From: JBKQVT01 sp963804825
GTDB lineage: Bacteria; Planctomycetota; Planctomycetia; Pirellulales; Thermoguttaceae
Length of the DNA: 64,000 nucleotides
Reading direction: 5' to 3'
Assembly: GCA_963804825.1 (NCBI GenBank)
Contig: CAWDRV010000001.1
Coordinates: forward strand, 790,809-854,808
Shown: positions 1 to 9,385 of the stretch, piece by piece
Numbering within the stretch: position 1 is the first letter of the stretch
How the letters are laid out: each line of letters opens with the position of its first letter
Notes under the pieces: model-generated
Seen by the model: only the letters and a program-made list of their open reading frames with translations
Databases searched by the model: none
What the model was told of the DNA's origin: nothing
Position numbers and translations under genes: made by a program

Positions 1-10
1 AGATGGGGCA

Positions 11-1145
11 TCAAGGAGTAGAAATCAGATTGGCCTTGCACGCCGTTGCGACAATGGAGTGCTGACGGCAGAGATTCAGGAACGGGGCGACGACCAGTTC
101 CTCGGCAACGGCGTCTGGCAGCCGCCAGGCGCCGCCCCGAAAGGCAAGGTCGTGCTTCGGCGCCAGGTGCTCGTACACCTGCTTCATTCTTTCCATGACC
201 GCCGAAAGCCCGTGCCGTCGCGGCTGCGTGATCTTCGCGACAGAGTAGATGATATGCCGCACACCTACCTCGCTACAGAATCGAATCAATGCGGTTAGGT
301 CGGGTCTGGACTGAACGTCGGGCAGGCCGAAGTCGCGCATCGTCTTGCCATGGGACAGCGGATCTCGCGGGAACAACGGATCGATGCGAACATGGATGGG
401 AAGGTCCATTTCCCGCAGCAGTCGAATCGCCCCCATCCGACTTGTCACGCTCGGCGCGGCGGGGTCGAACAACTGCCGATGTTGGTCCGCAAAGAACGCC
501 AAAGAAATCTCGATCCGTAAAGGTGAATAACCATGGCTCCTGAACCATGAACCCCGCGGATGGTCGCTCGCCAGCACATTCAGGCAATGCAAGACACCGA
601 CGTACCGCGGGTCCAACAGCATCGCCGGATTCTTGGTCAGCAGCGTAATCGTCGTGAAGCGATGCCGCCGCTCGGCGAGTTTCTCCAGCACAAATAGGGT
701 ATGGCGGTGTTCTTGCTCCAACGGCTGCAAGGCATCGGTGCTATTGGACAGATGAACGGGCGCCGCCGGAACATCATAACCCTCCAAGTCATCCAGATCC
801 TTCGCGAGATCCGCCCGAAAACTGCTCTTGCAGTGCGCCTCTTGCGCAACATAGCCTGCGGCATAGCAGTACTCGCAATGATGTTCGCAGCCGGTATACA
901 CATTGACACAGTAGCGGTGACCGGAGGCGAACTTCCGCTGGTCGGCACATGGGCAATACCATTTCAGCGCGCGGCCGAGTGACCTCCAAGACGTTTTTCT
1001 TCGATCCATGTGGCAGGAAATAGAGAGCCAACGCGGCGCGATCGCGATCCGGCAGGCCCTCGAAGACAGGCCGGTATTTCGGATCGACGTGTTGGGCCAG
1101 CGAAAGCCCCTGCTCCACGCTGTATTCCGGGCCAAACAAATTCAT
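11..1145 (-). CDS. Spore photoproduct lyase-like radical SAM protein (frameshifted)
   Basis: The protein shows the radical SAM cluster motif CX3CX2C (GCEHHCEYCYA), followed by features of the SplB/COG1533 family: 'STDALQPLEQ', 'TLLTKNP' and 'FDPAAPSVTSRMGAIRLL'. Members bind a 4Fe-4S cluster and SAM; the best-known one repairs spore photoproduct in DNA, but the substrate here is unknown. The natural N-terminus (MNLFGPEYSVEQG...LPHGSKKNVLEVTR) starts at 1145 in another frame, and the frames join at about 968-985 next to an A5 run. The joined product is about 377 residues, close to the family length. A GGAG precedes the start. It lies 81 bp downstream of the methyltransferase gene and is probably co-transcribed with it. 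The frameshift may be a sequencing error or a true lesion. Confidence 0.72.
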
Positions 1146-1226
1146 CTCTCCGGTTCCCTGCCGTTTCCGTTTGGGTCCGCATTCCGTTCGCCCGATTGTA
1201 TCGCGACGCCGAGACCTATTTCATCG

Positions 1227-2711
1227 TCACGAGCCTTTTCTGTCAATAAGGCAGACCGACGCCCCGCGCATTCGTGTTCGGCGAGTCACGTCCGTTATGC
1301 GCAGAGTGTTCAGGCCGAATCTTTCGATGTGAGTGTGCAGGCGACACGGCGACAAATCTACATCCTCAATTACCATCCGATCTGCCAGGGTCATCAACTG
1401 GCCAATCAGCGAGTGCCCATTTGGTAGCACGAGAGCGTTGTCGTCAAATTGCCGAACAGGAACGTAGATCATGTCATCGTCAGCGGCGATTGCGCCGGTC
1501 ACAATGGTATGGATCGCCTTGAAGTACGAGGACAAGGAGAACTGATGAAAAGCCGTGCCGTGTGTGAAGCGAAACTGCTTGATACTATGCTCGATCCGGT
1601 CGAGTCGGCTCTCTTCAATCAATTTGTCCGGGCGGAGCACGGCCGGAGCGACAGGACCGTGCGGCCCATCGTGGCGAGTCCACTGGCTCGCATCATGGCG
1701 CCGTATCTGCTCGATACGAAAGCGGCTGAAGACATCACATGCCCGCAGCATCAGAGCGACATCGAAGCGGGCCGGCATGTTGTCGCAGCTCTTGCCCACC
1801 CAATCGAACAGGCTTGCTCGACGGAATACCACGTTTCCGAACACTGACGGATTACGGAAGAACGCATTGGCGATCGACCTATTTCCGCGAACAACATCCA
1901 CCAACGTCAGATCGAATGACTTCCGATAGCGGGCCGATGCCTTCTTGCAGAGTGTCATTGTTATCTTGGCGGAGCCGCAGGCTATATCGAGCAATTGGAT
2001 TCGGCCCACGCTGGAACGAGCGACCAGTTTGGCGAATACACCGTTGAGAAGGGCCCGGCTTCGTTCGTGTACCCACGGATCCGATCTTGGTGTGAGGGAT
2101 GTGAACACTTGGGCGATGAGGGAATAACTCAACGGCCGATCACGCGATTCAACCGGCGGGCAGACGAACAATTGAACCCCACCAGACCCCAACATGGGGA
2201 TTCGGCGGTAATGGCGGTAGAGATGGCTTGTCTGCGTTGGCGGGACCAGAGGGCATACCAATGGCAAGTACTTGGGGTTGTCAGCCGAGTTGGGTTGGGC
2301 AAGCCTGCTCAACAGGTAGGCAGGGTTTCTCACGTTGAATATCCCCGCGACCAATGCCCCTTGCTCGCCGGACACGTGGACTGTCTCGAAGGCAACCACC
2401 CTTCTTAGCAAATGCAGATCAACTTCGCCGCGGGAAAGGCGCTCCAAGCACGTGTGCAACAACGCGAAGTAAGCGCGCACGAAACTGGTTCGCCGATCGG
2501 GCGAGTAGTCGTTTTCAATGTAGGCGCTCCAGGCAGCTCTCAGTTGGTCCAACTCGCCGGTCAACAAATCAGCACCGCTCCAATAGTCCTCCCATGCCAA
2601 GCTCTCCACATGCACAATGTGTCCCTCCGCGACGTGGAGCGACGTGATCGGTCTCGCTTGGTTGAGCGCGTTTCCTATTAGTCGCTGATTGCGTCTTTGG
2701 AGTCGATTCAC
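1227..2711 (-). CDS. Class I SAM-dependent methyltransferase-like protein
   Basis: The 494-residue product begins at a GTG codon. Residues about 238-250 read LLDIACGSAKIT, a good glycine-rich motif I of a Rossmann-fold methyltransferase; it is followed by FDLTLVDV (acidic end of beta-2) and DVALMLRACDVF (motif IV region). The N-terminal 230 residues match no family I recognise and probably form a substrate-recognition domain. The gene lies directly upstream of the radical SAM gene on the same strand, so both may act on one substrate; this is inference. A strong sigma-70 promoter (2864-2891) lies about 150 bp upstream. The substrate could be a nucleic acid, a protein or a small molecule. Confidence 0.6.
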   Translation of the reverse strand: MNRLQRRNQRLIGNALNQARPITSLHVAEGHIVHVESLAWEDYWSGADLLTGELDQLRAAWSAYIENDYSPDRRTSFVRAYFALLHTCLERLSRGEVDLHLLRRVVAFETVHVSGEQGALVAGIFNVRNPAYLLSRLAQPNSADNPKYLPLVCPLVPPTQTSHLYRHYRRIPMLGSGGVQLFVCPPVESRDRPLSYSLIAQVFTSLTPRSDPWVHERSRALLNGVFAKLVARSSVGRIQLLDIACGSAKITMTLCKKASARYRKSFDLTLVDVVRGNRSIANAFFRNPSVFGNVVFRRASLFDWVGKSCDNMPARFDVALMLRACDVFSRFRIEQIRRHDASQWTRHDGPHGPVAPAVLRPDKLIEESRLDRIEHSIKQFRFTHGTAFHQFSLSSYFKAIHTIVTGAIAADDDMIYVPVRQFDDNALVLPNGHSLIGQLMTLADRMVIEDVDLSPCRLHTHIERFGLNTLRITDVTRRTRMRGASVCLIDRKGS

Positions 2712-2863
2712 CGCTCGCCCATTCCGTGGGTGGTGCTGGACAGACGCAACTCTTGCCGTTTGAGCGCGTTGCGTCAGGCCGTCGATCTACGGCAATCCAG
2801 ATCGGCGAAAGGCGTTCCGTCGCCAACCAGGTGGTCGCGATCGTGCTGTATATACGGGTGTAT

Positions 2864-2891
2864 AGTATAGCGAATGACAACGCCCTTGCAA
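2864..2891 (-). promoter_or_regulatory. Sigma-70-type promoter with adjacent palindrome
   Basis: On the minus strand TTGCAA (2886-2891) and TATACT (2864-2869) are separated by exactly 16 bp. Just downstream lies the palindrome TATAC-ACCC-GTATA (about 2850-2866), which overlaps the expected transcription start and could be an operator. It faces the methyltransferase and radical SAM genes. Confidence 0.55.
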
Positions 2892-3154
2892 GAGCGAGAA
2901 TTGATCCACCCCTGCGGTTCATTTCCGCAGCGGCCATTTGATCCGTCCGCTGGAGCGGACGAGGCATGATGCCTTTCACCGAATGACCGGCTCTCGATAA
3001 CCAAGAAGGTCAGCCACGTCTCCAACTTCCCAGTTGTCCTCTCTCGAAACAGGTACGTTTCGTGCGATCCAGGTAATCACCGTAACTCTTTATAGAAAAG
3101 GCGATTAAAGCAAGTCGCCCGGCAAGAAGAATAGGCCATGGCTGGCCAGCTCCG

Positions 3155-3270
3155 TTAGCCTGAGGAGGTCTGAGAACTGGTCGTCCAAATAGCCAAGGTC
3201 AACGGCCGAGTGCTGGGCCGGATGATGGGCAAAATGAAGAAGCTAGGCCAAAAACTCCCCATGGGCAACC
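3155..3270 (+). pseudogene. Degenerate integrase-type transposase fragment (left copy)
   Basis: The nucleotide sequence from 'cctgaggaggtctgagaac' through 'atgaagaagctaggcc' parallels the segment at 5605-5705 almost base by base (encoding KPEEVRKLVVQIAKDNG... there), but in-frame stops interrupt it. It is a relic of the helix-turn-helix linker region typical of rve/IS3-like integrases. The better preserved copy lies on the other side of the IS1634-like element. Confidence 0.55.
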
Positions 3271-3420
3271 ATCTTCGTAAGAATGCGCGCCGAGACGAGA
3301 GACGGAAGTGATTGTGGCACAAGATGTTGCCGAGTTCGCGTCCCTTTCGGTCGCCCTCTGGGCGAAAGCAACCCGTAGCGCAACTGCGACTGACAGCTTA
3401 ACGGTAAATGGGCTTCGACT

Positions 3421-3440
3421 GTTAACCCAAGTTCGCCAGT
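3421..3440 (+). repeat. Terminal inverted repeat, left end of IS1634-like element
   Basis: Exact reverse complement of 5379-5398 over 20 bp. Confidence 0.85.
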
Positions 3441-3489
3441 GATCGACGTAAGTAGTTGCGGCGCAAGGGGTGGTTCCCAAAAGTCTTCA

Positions 3490-5208
3490 CTACAAACCCG
3501 CCATTGGTCGGGTGGGCAACCGTAGCCGCAGTCGTTGCAGCAGGATGGCCTGGTGGTCCGTCGGCCGGGTCACGCAACGCTTGCGGATCTCGGTGCCCTG
3601 ACGCGTCGGCAACACCACATCGACCAAGCGGATATTGCCCAGTTCCTCGAACACCCGGCGCGGCTCGTGGCCCAGCCCGGCGCTGGCAGTTCTGGGCCAG
3701 CGTCTTCCAAAGCACATAGGCCAGGAAGCAGACGAAAATGTGGGCCAAGACCCGCTCTTCCTTCTGGTGCCAAATCGGACGGATCGACAGGTCGCTCTTG
3801 TGGATGCGAAAGGCCGCCTCGGCCTCCGTCAATTGGATGTAGGTGTTCCAGAGGTCCTCGTCGCTCCAGTCGCTGATGTTGGTACGCAGCAGGTAACAGC
3901 CTTCGCTCAAGGCAGCCCAGTCGCGCCACGCCTCGACCTTGTTCCAACGCAGGGTCGCCCGATTTTCTTCTCCCGTCCGCACCTCGACTTGGAACAGTCC
4001 GGCCGCCCGGCTGTTTCGGCCCAAGAGCGCCCCACCCGTTGTCCCACCACGGCTCGGTCCAAGCGCTGGCGTTGGCAAGTGGCCGCGATGCGCCGCAGGC
4101 CCTCTTCAATGCGTTGTTCGAAGCGGGCGTGCATCGCCTTCTCTTTCTCGCGCCGGTCACGACTGCGGCAGAGCACGAAGGTCTCGGCGCCTTCCGGCGA
4201 CGGACAAAGCTTGGTTTCTACGCCGTCGCGGATCGCGTGCCAGTCCTCGGCCAACAGTTCGCGTTGGAACCGTTTCAGCATGCTCTTCGGCGTGCCCACG
4301 AGGTACTGCCGCTGCTGCTGCCGCAGAAAAGCAATGTTCTCTTCGGAAACCATGCCCCGGTCCGTGACCCAAATCCGCTCCGCGCGTCCATAACGCCGTT
4401 CCATCGTCTCGACGATCTCCGCCAGCGTGGTCACGTCGTTGCGATTCCCGGCGAAAACCTCGTAGCCCAGCGGCATGCCGCACCTCGACACCACCAGGCC
4501 GATGCACACCTGCTTGCAGTCCGGCCGGTGGTCGCGCGAGTGGCCGCGCTGTGCCAAGGGATTGCCGCGGGCCTCGCCTTCAAAATAGGTGCTCGTCACG
4601 TCGTACAACAGCAAGTCGTACTCCAGGGCAAACAGTTCCCCAAGCCGTCCTTTCAAGAACACCTCCAACGCCTCCTTGTGCGGCAACAAGGCGTCCAAAG
4701 CCCGATACAGCCGTTGCTCGTTGACCTTGGCCGCGGGCACGCCCAGCAACTCGGCCAAGGGGCTTTGGGCATAGAAATGCTCGACGATGTGCAGTTCGCT
4801 CGACGGCTCACACAGACGACAGAGCACCAAAACCAAGGCCATCAGCGACCAGGGCACCTGCTCCTCGCCGCGGGGAAGGACCTGCTGGAGAAATTCGTGC
4901 AGCCCGAGTTGCCGCACCAACTCCAGTGCCAGCCACGGCCCGCCGAAAGCCACGGGGTTCTCCACGCGGACCCGCGCTGCATCCACTTCCACCCACTGCG
5001 GCTGTACGTCGTCGAAGAGCCGTTGCTGCCGCGACCGCCGCCCGCCTTGGGCCGCCTCCTTGACGCCCAGCCGGCCGCGATCGTCGAGTTGGCCCAGATA
5101 GGCCACTACCCGTTGCCGCGGACCGCGTTCCGTGCGATAGGACTCCATCAGTGCCCAGTAGGCGTGCCGCTTGCCATTCTTACGACGGAAACAGGGGCGG
5201 ATGAACAT
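3490..5208 (-). pseudogene. IS1634-family (IS4 superfamily) transposase, two frameshifts
   Basis: DDE-type transposase. The first acidic residue is in YDVTSTYFEG, the second in WVTDRGMVSEEN and the third in TEAEAAFRIHKSDLSIRPI. The protein starts MFIRPCFRRKNGKR at 5208. The frame changes near 4045 (into the stretch containing SDEDLWNTYIQLTEAE) and again near 3690 (into GLGHEPRRVFEELGNIRLVDV), ending MAGL at 3490. The total is about 570 residues, normal for IS1634. As it stands the enzyme cannot be made in one piece, so the element is probably inactive unless the frameshifts are sequencing errors. Confidence 0.82.
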
Positions 5209-5378
5209 GCCCGTATTTTACGGCTGCTCCCGGACGACCCGAAGGGCAAGGTCTTCACTACAACGCCTTTGGGCGCAATGGCGAGGCAACCGTGTGACGT
5301 GCGGCAAGGAGTTCCGTCAAGAAACCCCGCTTCCTCGCGGGTACCGAATATGACAAGATTCCCGCCCCAACGACCTCT

Positions 5379-5398
5379 ACTGGCGAACTTGGGTTAAC
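5379..5398 (-). repeat. Terminal inverted repeat, right end of IS1634-like element
   Basis: Exact reverse complement of 3421-3440 over 20 bp. Confidence 0.85.
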
Positions 5399-5526
5399 CC
5401 AAGAGCGCGATTTTCGCGGGCGATTGAAACCGCGACTGGCAGGTTAACAACAAGCGCAAGTACGCGACTGGGGCAGGACGACATACGGCGACGACACGCC
5501 GGCGGCGAGGCTGGACCGTAACGCTG

Positions 5527-5823
5527 GTGCCAATTGCATGGGCATGCCGATGGCGACCGGCGAGGACGAAGTCGGTCGGCAAGAAGAAGGAGACGAACGG
5601 CGGCCGGCCCCCTAAGCCCGAGGAGGTCCGGAAACTGGTCGTTCAGATTGCTAAGGACAATGGCTGGGGGTTGGGCCGGATCATGGGTAAACTGAAGAAG
5701 CTTGGTCTTGGCCCTCGTAAGCCCGGGATGGGCTGCTACTACGTCGCCCTAGCAAACGCGCACGTCAAAGCGCACTATTTGACACACTCCAGTGCTGTAT
5801 TTGTGTCACCACTCGCCAGGTGA
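5527..5823 (+). pseudogene. Integrase-type transposase fragment (right copy)
   Basis: The central part KPEEVRKLVVQIAKDNGWG followed by GRIMGKLKKLGLG matches the helix-turn-helix linker found before the rve catalytic core of integrase-type transposases (the 'EVR.LI.. MA.EN..WG..RI.GEL.KLG' pattern). No DDE core follows; the reading frame ends in unrelated sequence. An even more decayed copy lies at 3155-3270. It could be annotated as a short hypothetical protein, but I read it as a relic. Confidence 0.5.
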
Positions 5824-5934
5824 TGCTCCACATACGGGAAAAAACGTCCCCGAATTGTGGTAGGCCGCCGATAATGCGCAACGCAGGGAATAAATCCTAT
5901 AAACCGTAGAATGCGGAAAGGGGGCAGTTCCGCT

Positions 5935-8900
5935 ATGAACCGCAATCACGGCACGGTCGCGTGCGGCGATTTCTATGCGTCATTTCCAATTCGCTACTGC
6001 CCCGGGCGACCACTGCTCTCCTTGCTTGTGGCTTGGGCCGTCTGCGGCGGCAGCAGTGCGTGGGCCGCTTCGTTCAGCGTCACCAACGGGAACGATTCGG
6101 GAGCAGGCTCGCTGCGTCAGGCGATTCTCGATGCCAATGCCGCGGGGGCCGGACCGAACACTATTACCGTCACCGGTTCAGTCAACAGCATCAATATCAC
6201 GCAAAATCTGCCCACGATCGACACCAGCGTCACGATCGAGGGGAACACCACCACAATCATCGGGAACAATAACCGGCTGTTCTTCGTGGATTCCGGCACG
6301 GTAGCGATTAGCAACATGGACATCACCGGAGGCCGGGCGAAGGGAGGCGACGGCGGCAATGGCGCGGGCGGCGGTGGGGGCGGCTTGGGGGCCGGTGGCG
6401 GTCTGTTTGTCAACAACGGCGCGAGCGTCACGATTCAGGGCGTCACCTTCGACGGCAACACCGCTGTAGGCGGCAATGGCGGCGCGGCGGGGTCGCTGTC
6501 CGGCGGTGGCGGCGGTGGCGGTCTTGGCGGCAACGGCGGCGCCGGCGGCAGTGGAGTAGGTGTGGGCGGCGGCGGCGGGGGCGGCGGCGTGTCAGGCACT
6601 GGGGGGCCGGGCGGCACGGTCGGCGGCGGTGGCGGCGGCGGAACGTCCAATGGGTCGGCGGGAGGACTTACCGGCGGTGCCGGCGCAGGGGGTGGTGGAA
6701 ATGGCGGTGACGCCCTGAACAACGGAAACGCGGGCTCCACGAATGGCGGGGGCGGTGGCGGCGGCTTGGAAGGAAGCGGCGGCACCGGCGGCACGTTCGG
6801 TGGCGGCGGCGGTGGCGGCGTGGGCGTGTTGAGTGGCAATGGAGCCGCCGGCGGTTTTGGCGGTGGGGGAGGCGGAACAACGCTGCTGGCCACGGCGGGA
6901 ACGGCGGGGCTTGGCGGCGGGGCGGGCGGCAGTGGCGCGGCCGGCGGCGGCGGCAGCGCATGGGGCGGCGCGATCTTCGTCCGTCAAGGAGGCAACCTTA
7001 CCATCCTTGATTCCAATGCCACCGCAAACAACACTGTGACCGGCGGCACTGGCGCCTCAACTGGTCAAGCCGCCGGCTCAAACCTTTACCTGATGTCCGG
7101 CGTCAATGCGACGTTTGGCGGAACCGGCAGCAGTCAATTCGCCGGCAACATCTCCGGCAGCGGCAGCATTACCAAGCAAGACAGCGGCACATTGACCCTC
7201 TCGGGCACAAACACGCACACCGGGGACACAACCATCTTGGGCGGAACCCTGAGCGGCACCACCGACAGCCTGCAAGGCAACATCGCCAACAACGCCACCT
7301 TGCAGTTCAACCAATCGACCAACGGCACGTACAGCGGCGCGATCTCCGGCAGCGGTAGTGTCACCAAGAGCGGCAACGGCGCGGTCACGTTCAGCGGGGC
7401 GAATACCTACAACGGTGGAACGACCATTAGCGGCGGCACGCTGCAAGGCAACACCACCAGCCTGCAAGGCAACATTGCAAACAACGCCTACCTACAGTTC
7501 AACCAATCGACCAACGGCACGTACAGCGGCGCGATCTCCGGCAGCGGTAGTGTCACCAAGAGCGGCACGGGCGCGGTCACCTTCAGCGGGGTGAACACCT
7601 ACAACGGTCAGACACTGGTTAATGCCGGCACGCTTTTCATCAACGGCAGCGCAGACAGTAGCACGATGGTGGCGGCTTCTGGCACCTTGGGTGGCAACGG
7701 GACCATCAACGGCGACGTGACCAGCAACGGACAACTCGTTCCCGGAACCGCCGGCAGCATCGGCGCCTTGCACATCAACGGCACTCTTACGACCGACAGC
7801 AACTCCGGCGTGCAGGTCAGGATCAACAACGGCGGCACCTCCCCGGGCACCAACAATGATTTGTTGACCGTCAACGGCGATGTGCATCTCGCCGGCACGG
7901 TGCATGTCATCGCCGCTGGGGAGGGCTATACAACGGGCACCACGTATACCTTCCTGACCTACGCCGGCACGCGCACTGGAACGTTCGACGGCATCGACGA
8001 GAACCTGCCGTTGATCGGGGTCGAACTCGTCTATGGCAGCGGCATGGTCCAGTTCGAGTTGTTCCGCAACGCCACGGATTACGCGGCGCTGGCGATTACC
8101 CCGAACCAGTTGCAGGTCGCCGGCTACCTCGATTCCCATAGCCAGCTCGCCACCGGTGACTTCGCCACGGTCCTGGATGCGCTCAACCTGCAAACGGCGG
8201 CCGGCGCACGCAGCGCTTTCAATCAGATGACCGGCCAGGTCTATGGGACGCTGCCCCAATTGGGAGTTCAGAACACAACCCAGGTCTACCTCTTGCTCAA
8301 TCGCCGCATCTGCTGCCAGAACTCCTGGCAGAATCCCGACACCACGACGGCAAGTGCCCTCGGCGGCAAATCGACGCCCCCGGAAATCGTACTGGCTAGT
8401 TACCAGCCCGCGTCGGAAGGACTCTCGCTGCCGCACGGCAACGACTGTTGCCCCACGTGGGATGGCTGGGTAACCGGCTACGGCCTGGGCGGCAACGCCC
8501 AGAGCGATGGCAATGCCAGCGGGGGCGTGTATGGAATCGGAGGAACGCTGTTTGCTATCCAACGAGGGCTGGGTGATGGCTGCACGTTGGGCTTCTTCGG
8601 CGATTATGCGGGCTTCCGTCTCAACCTGTCTGACCTGGCACAAACAGCCACCGCCAACGACTTCCAGTTTGGAAGCTACCTGCGCGGCAGCGACGGGCTG
8701 AATTACTATCTGATCGCCGCCTCCGTGGGGTTCGACAACTATGCGGCAGCACGCGGTATTCAGTTCGGTGACATCAACCGCCTCGCCCGTGGAGATACCG
8801 ACGGCTGGCAGGCATCGGCTTGGCTGGAACGCGGCCTGCAACTCCAGTTCGGTGGCTGCGAGGTGCGGCCGTTCATGGCGCTTCAGTACATCTACTTGCG

Positions 8901-9288
8901 GCAGAACAGTTTCTCCGAGGCGGGGGCGGACTCGCTCGACTTGCAGGTCGGCGGCATCGACACCAACGCATTGCGCGGCATCCTTGGCGTTTACGGCACC
9001 CGTCCGATGCGGCTGCAAAACGGCCAGATCCTTGCGCCGGAGCTGCGGGCGCTGTGGCTGCACGAATTCCTGCAACCGGAAACGTCGTTGAACTCGGTGT
9101 TCGGCGGCGTGGGCGGCGCGAGCTTCGTCACACAGGGACTGAACTACGGTCGTGACTGGGCCGTGCTCGGCGGCGGTCTCAACTGGCGGCTCACCGATCG
9201 GCTCAACCTGTTTGCCGGCTACGATCTGCAACTGAACGCCGTGCAAGCCTCCCACCTTGGTTCGGGCGGCCTGCAATATGTTTGGTAA
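5935..9288 (+). CDS. Gly-rich autotransporter-type outer-membrane protein
   Basis: Start chosen at the second Met (5935), where 'gaaaggggg' is well spaced; a Met at 5911 is in frame. An N-terminal signal segment (PLLSLLVAWAVCGGSSAWA) is followed by 'VTNGNDSGAGSLRQAILDAN', typical of parallel beta-helix passengers. Residues about 140-360 are an extreme GGXGG low-complexity region resembling PE_PGRS proteins. Next come autotransporter-associated beta-strand repeats (GSGSVTKSGNGAVTFSGAN), including a duplicated 64-residue unit. The C-terminal ~280 residues (GWVTGYGLGGNAQSDG to LGSGGLQYVW) form an autotransporter beta-barrel domain ending in an aromatic residue. It probably sits in the outer membrane with an exposed passenger. 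Two pairs of adjacent or close Cys (RRICCQN, DCCPTW) lie between passenger and barrel. Confidence 0.82.
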   Translation: MNRNHGTVACGDFYASFPIRYCPGRPLLSLLVAWAVCGGSSAWAASFSVTNGNDSGAGSLRQAILDANAAGAGPNTITVTGSVNSINITQNLPTIDTSVTIEGNTTTIIGNNNRLFFVDSGTVAISNMDITGGRAKGGDGGNGAGGGGGGLGAGGGLFVNNGASVTIQGVTFDGNTAVGGNGGAAGSLSGGGGGGGLGGNGGAGGSGVGVGGGGGGGGVSGTGGPGGTVGGGGGGGTSNGSAGGLTGGAGAGGGGNGGDALNNGNAGSTNGGGGGGGLEGSGGTGGTFGGGGGGGVGVLSGNGAAGGFGGGGGGTTLLATAGTAGLGGGAGGSGAAGGGGSAWGGAIFVRQGGNLTILDSNATANNTVTGGTGASTGQAAGSNLYLMSGVNATFGGTGSSQFAGNISGSGSITKQDSGTLTLSGTNTHTGDTTILGGTLSGTTDSLQGNIANNATLQFNQSTNGTYSGAISGSGSVTKSGNGAVTFSGANTYNGGTTISGGTLQGNTTSLQGNIANNAYLQFNQSTNGTYSGAISGSGSVTKSGTGAVTFSGVNTYNGQTLVNAGTLFINGSADSSTMVAASGTLGGNGTINGDVTSNGQLVPGTAGSIGALHINGTLTTDSNSGVQVRINNGGTSPGTNNDLLTVNGDVHLAGTVHVIAAGEGYTTGTTYTFLTYAGTRTGTFDGIDENLPLIGVELVYGSGMVQFELFRNATDYAALAITPNQLQVAGYLDSHSQLATGDFATVLDALNLQTAAGARSAFNQMTGQVYGTLPQLGVQNTTQVYLLLNRRICCQNSWQNPDTTTASALGGKSTPPEIVLASYQPASEGLSLPHGNDCCPTWDGWVTGYGLGGNAQSDGNASGGVYGIGGTLFAIQRGLGDGCTLGFFGDYAGFRLNLSDLAQTATANDFQFGSYLRGSDGLNYYLIAASVGFDNYAAARGIQFGDINRLARGDTDGWQASAWLERGLQLQFGGCEVRPFMALQYIYLRQNSFSEAGADSLDLQVGGIDTNALRGILGVYGTRPMRLQNGQILAPELRALWLHEFLQPETSLNSVFGGVGGASFVTQGLNYGRDWAVLGGGLNWRLTDRLNLFAGYDLQLNAVQASHLGSGGLQYVW
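7261..7644 (+). repeat. Two tandem 192-bp (64-aa) repeats in the passenger
   Basis: Units 7261-7452 and 7453-7644 are nearly identical over most of their length (for example 'cagttcaaccaatcgaccaa' in both), so a recent duplication of one beta-strand repeat is likely. Confidence 0.75.
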
Positions 9289-9385
9289 CGGGGGCCACGA
9301 TCGACCATGTGGCGTCCGGTGGGAGATGCTATTCTGTTGTGGCGTGGCTCGGGTAAGCAGGTCGAGCAAGCTGACCAGCAGTGGT

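Larger units (their letters stand above)
2712..3420. other. Gene-poor stretch with promoter and integrase relic
   Basis: No convincing intact gene is visible in these 709 bp. It holds the minus-strand promoter at 2864-2891 and, at about 3155-3270, a decayed piece of an integrase-type transposase. Confidence 0.5.
3421..5398 (-). mobile_element. IS1634-like insertion sequence
   Basis: A perfect 20-bp terminal inverted repeat (gttaacccaagttcgccagt) bounds a 1,978-bp element that contains one minus-strand transposase reading in three frames. The outermost six bases, GTTAAC, are themselves palindromic, so the exact ends and any target duplication cannot be fixed from this copy. Confidence 0.82.

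Noticed and set aside
2726..2941. 71-codon plus-strand protein upstream of the methyltransferase
   Set aside because: It overlaps the minus-strand promoter, lacks a ribosome binding site and shows no family feature.
4039..5397. 452-codon plus-strand frame across the IS1634-like element
   Set aside because: Antisense of the DDE transposase; all transposase motifs are on the minus strand.
6435..6893. Long Pro-rich minus-strand reading frame
   Set aside because: It is the antisense of the Gly-rich GGXGG region of the autotransporter; GGC/GGT codons read as Pro on the other strand.
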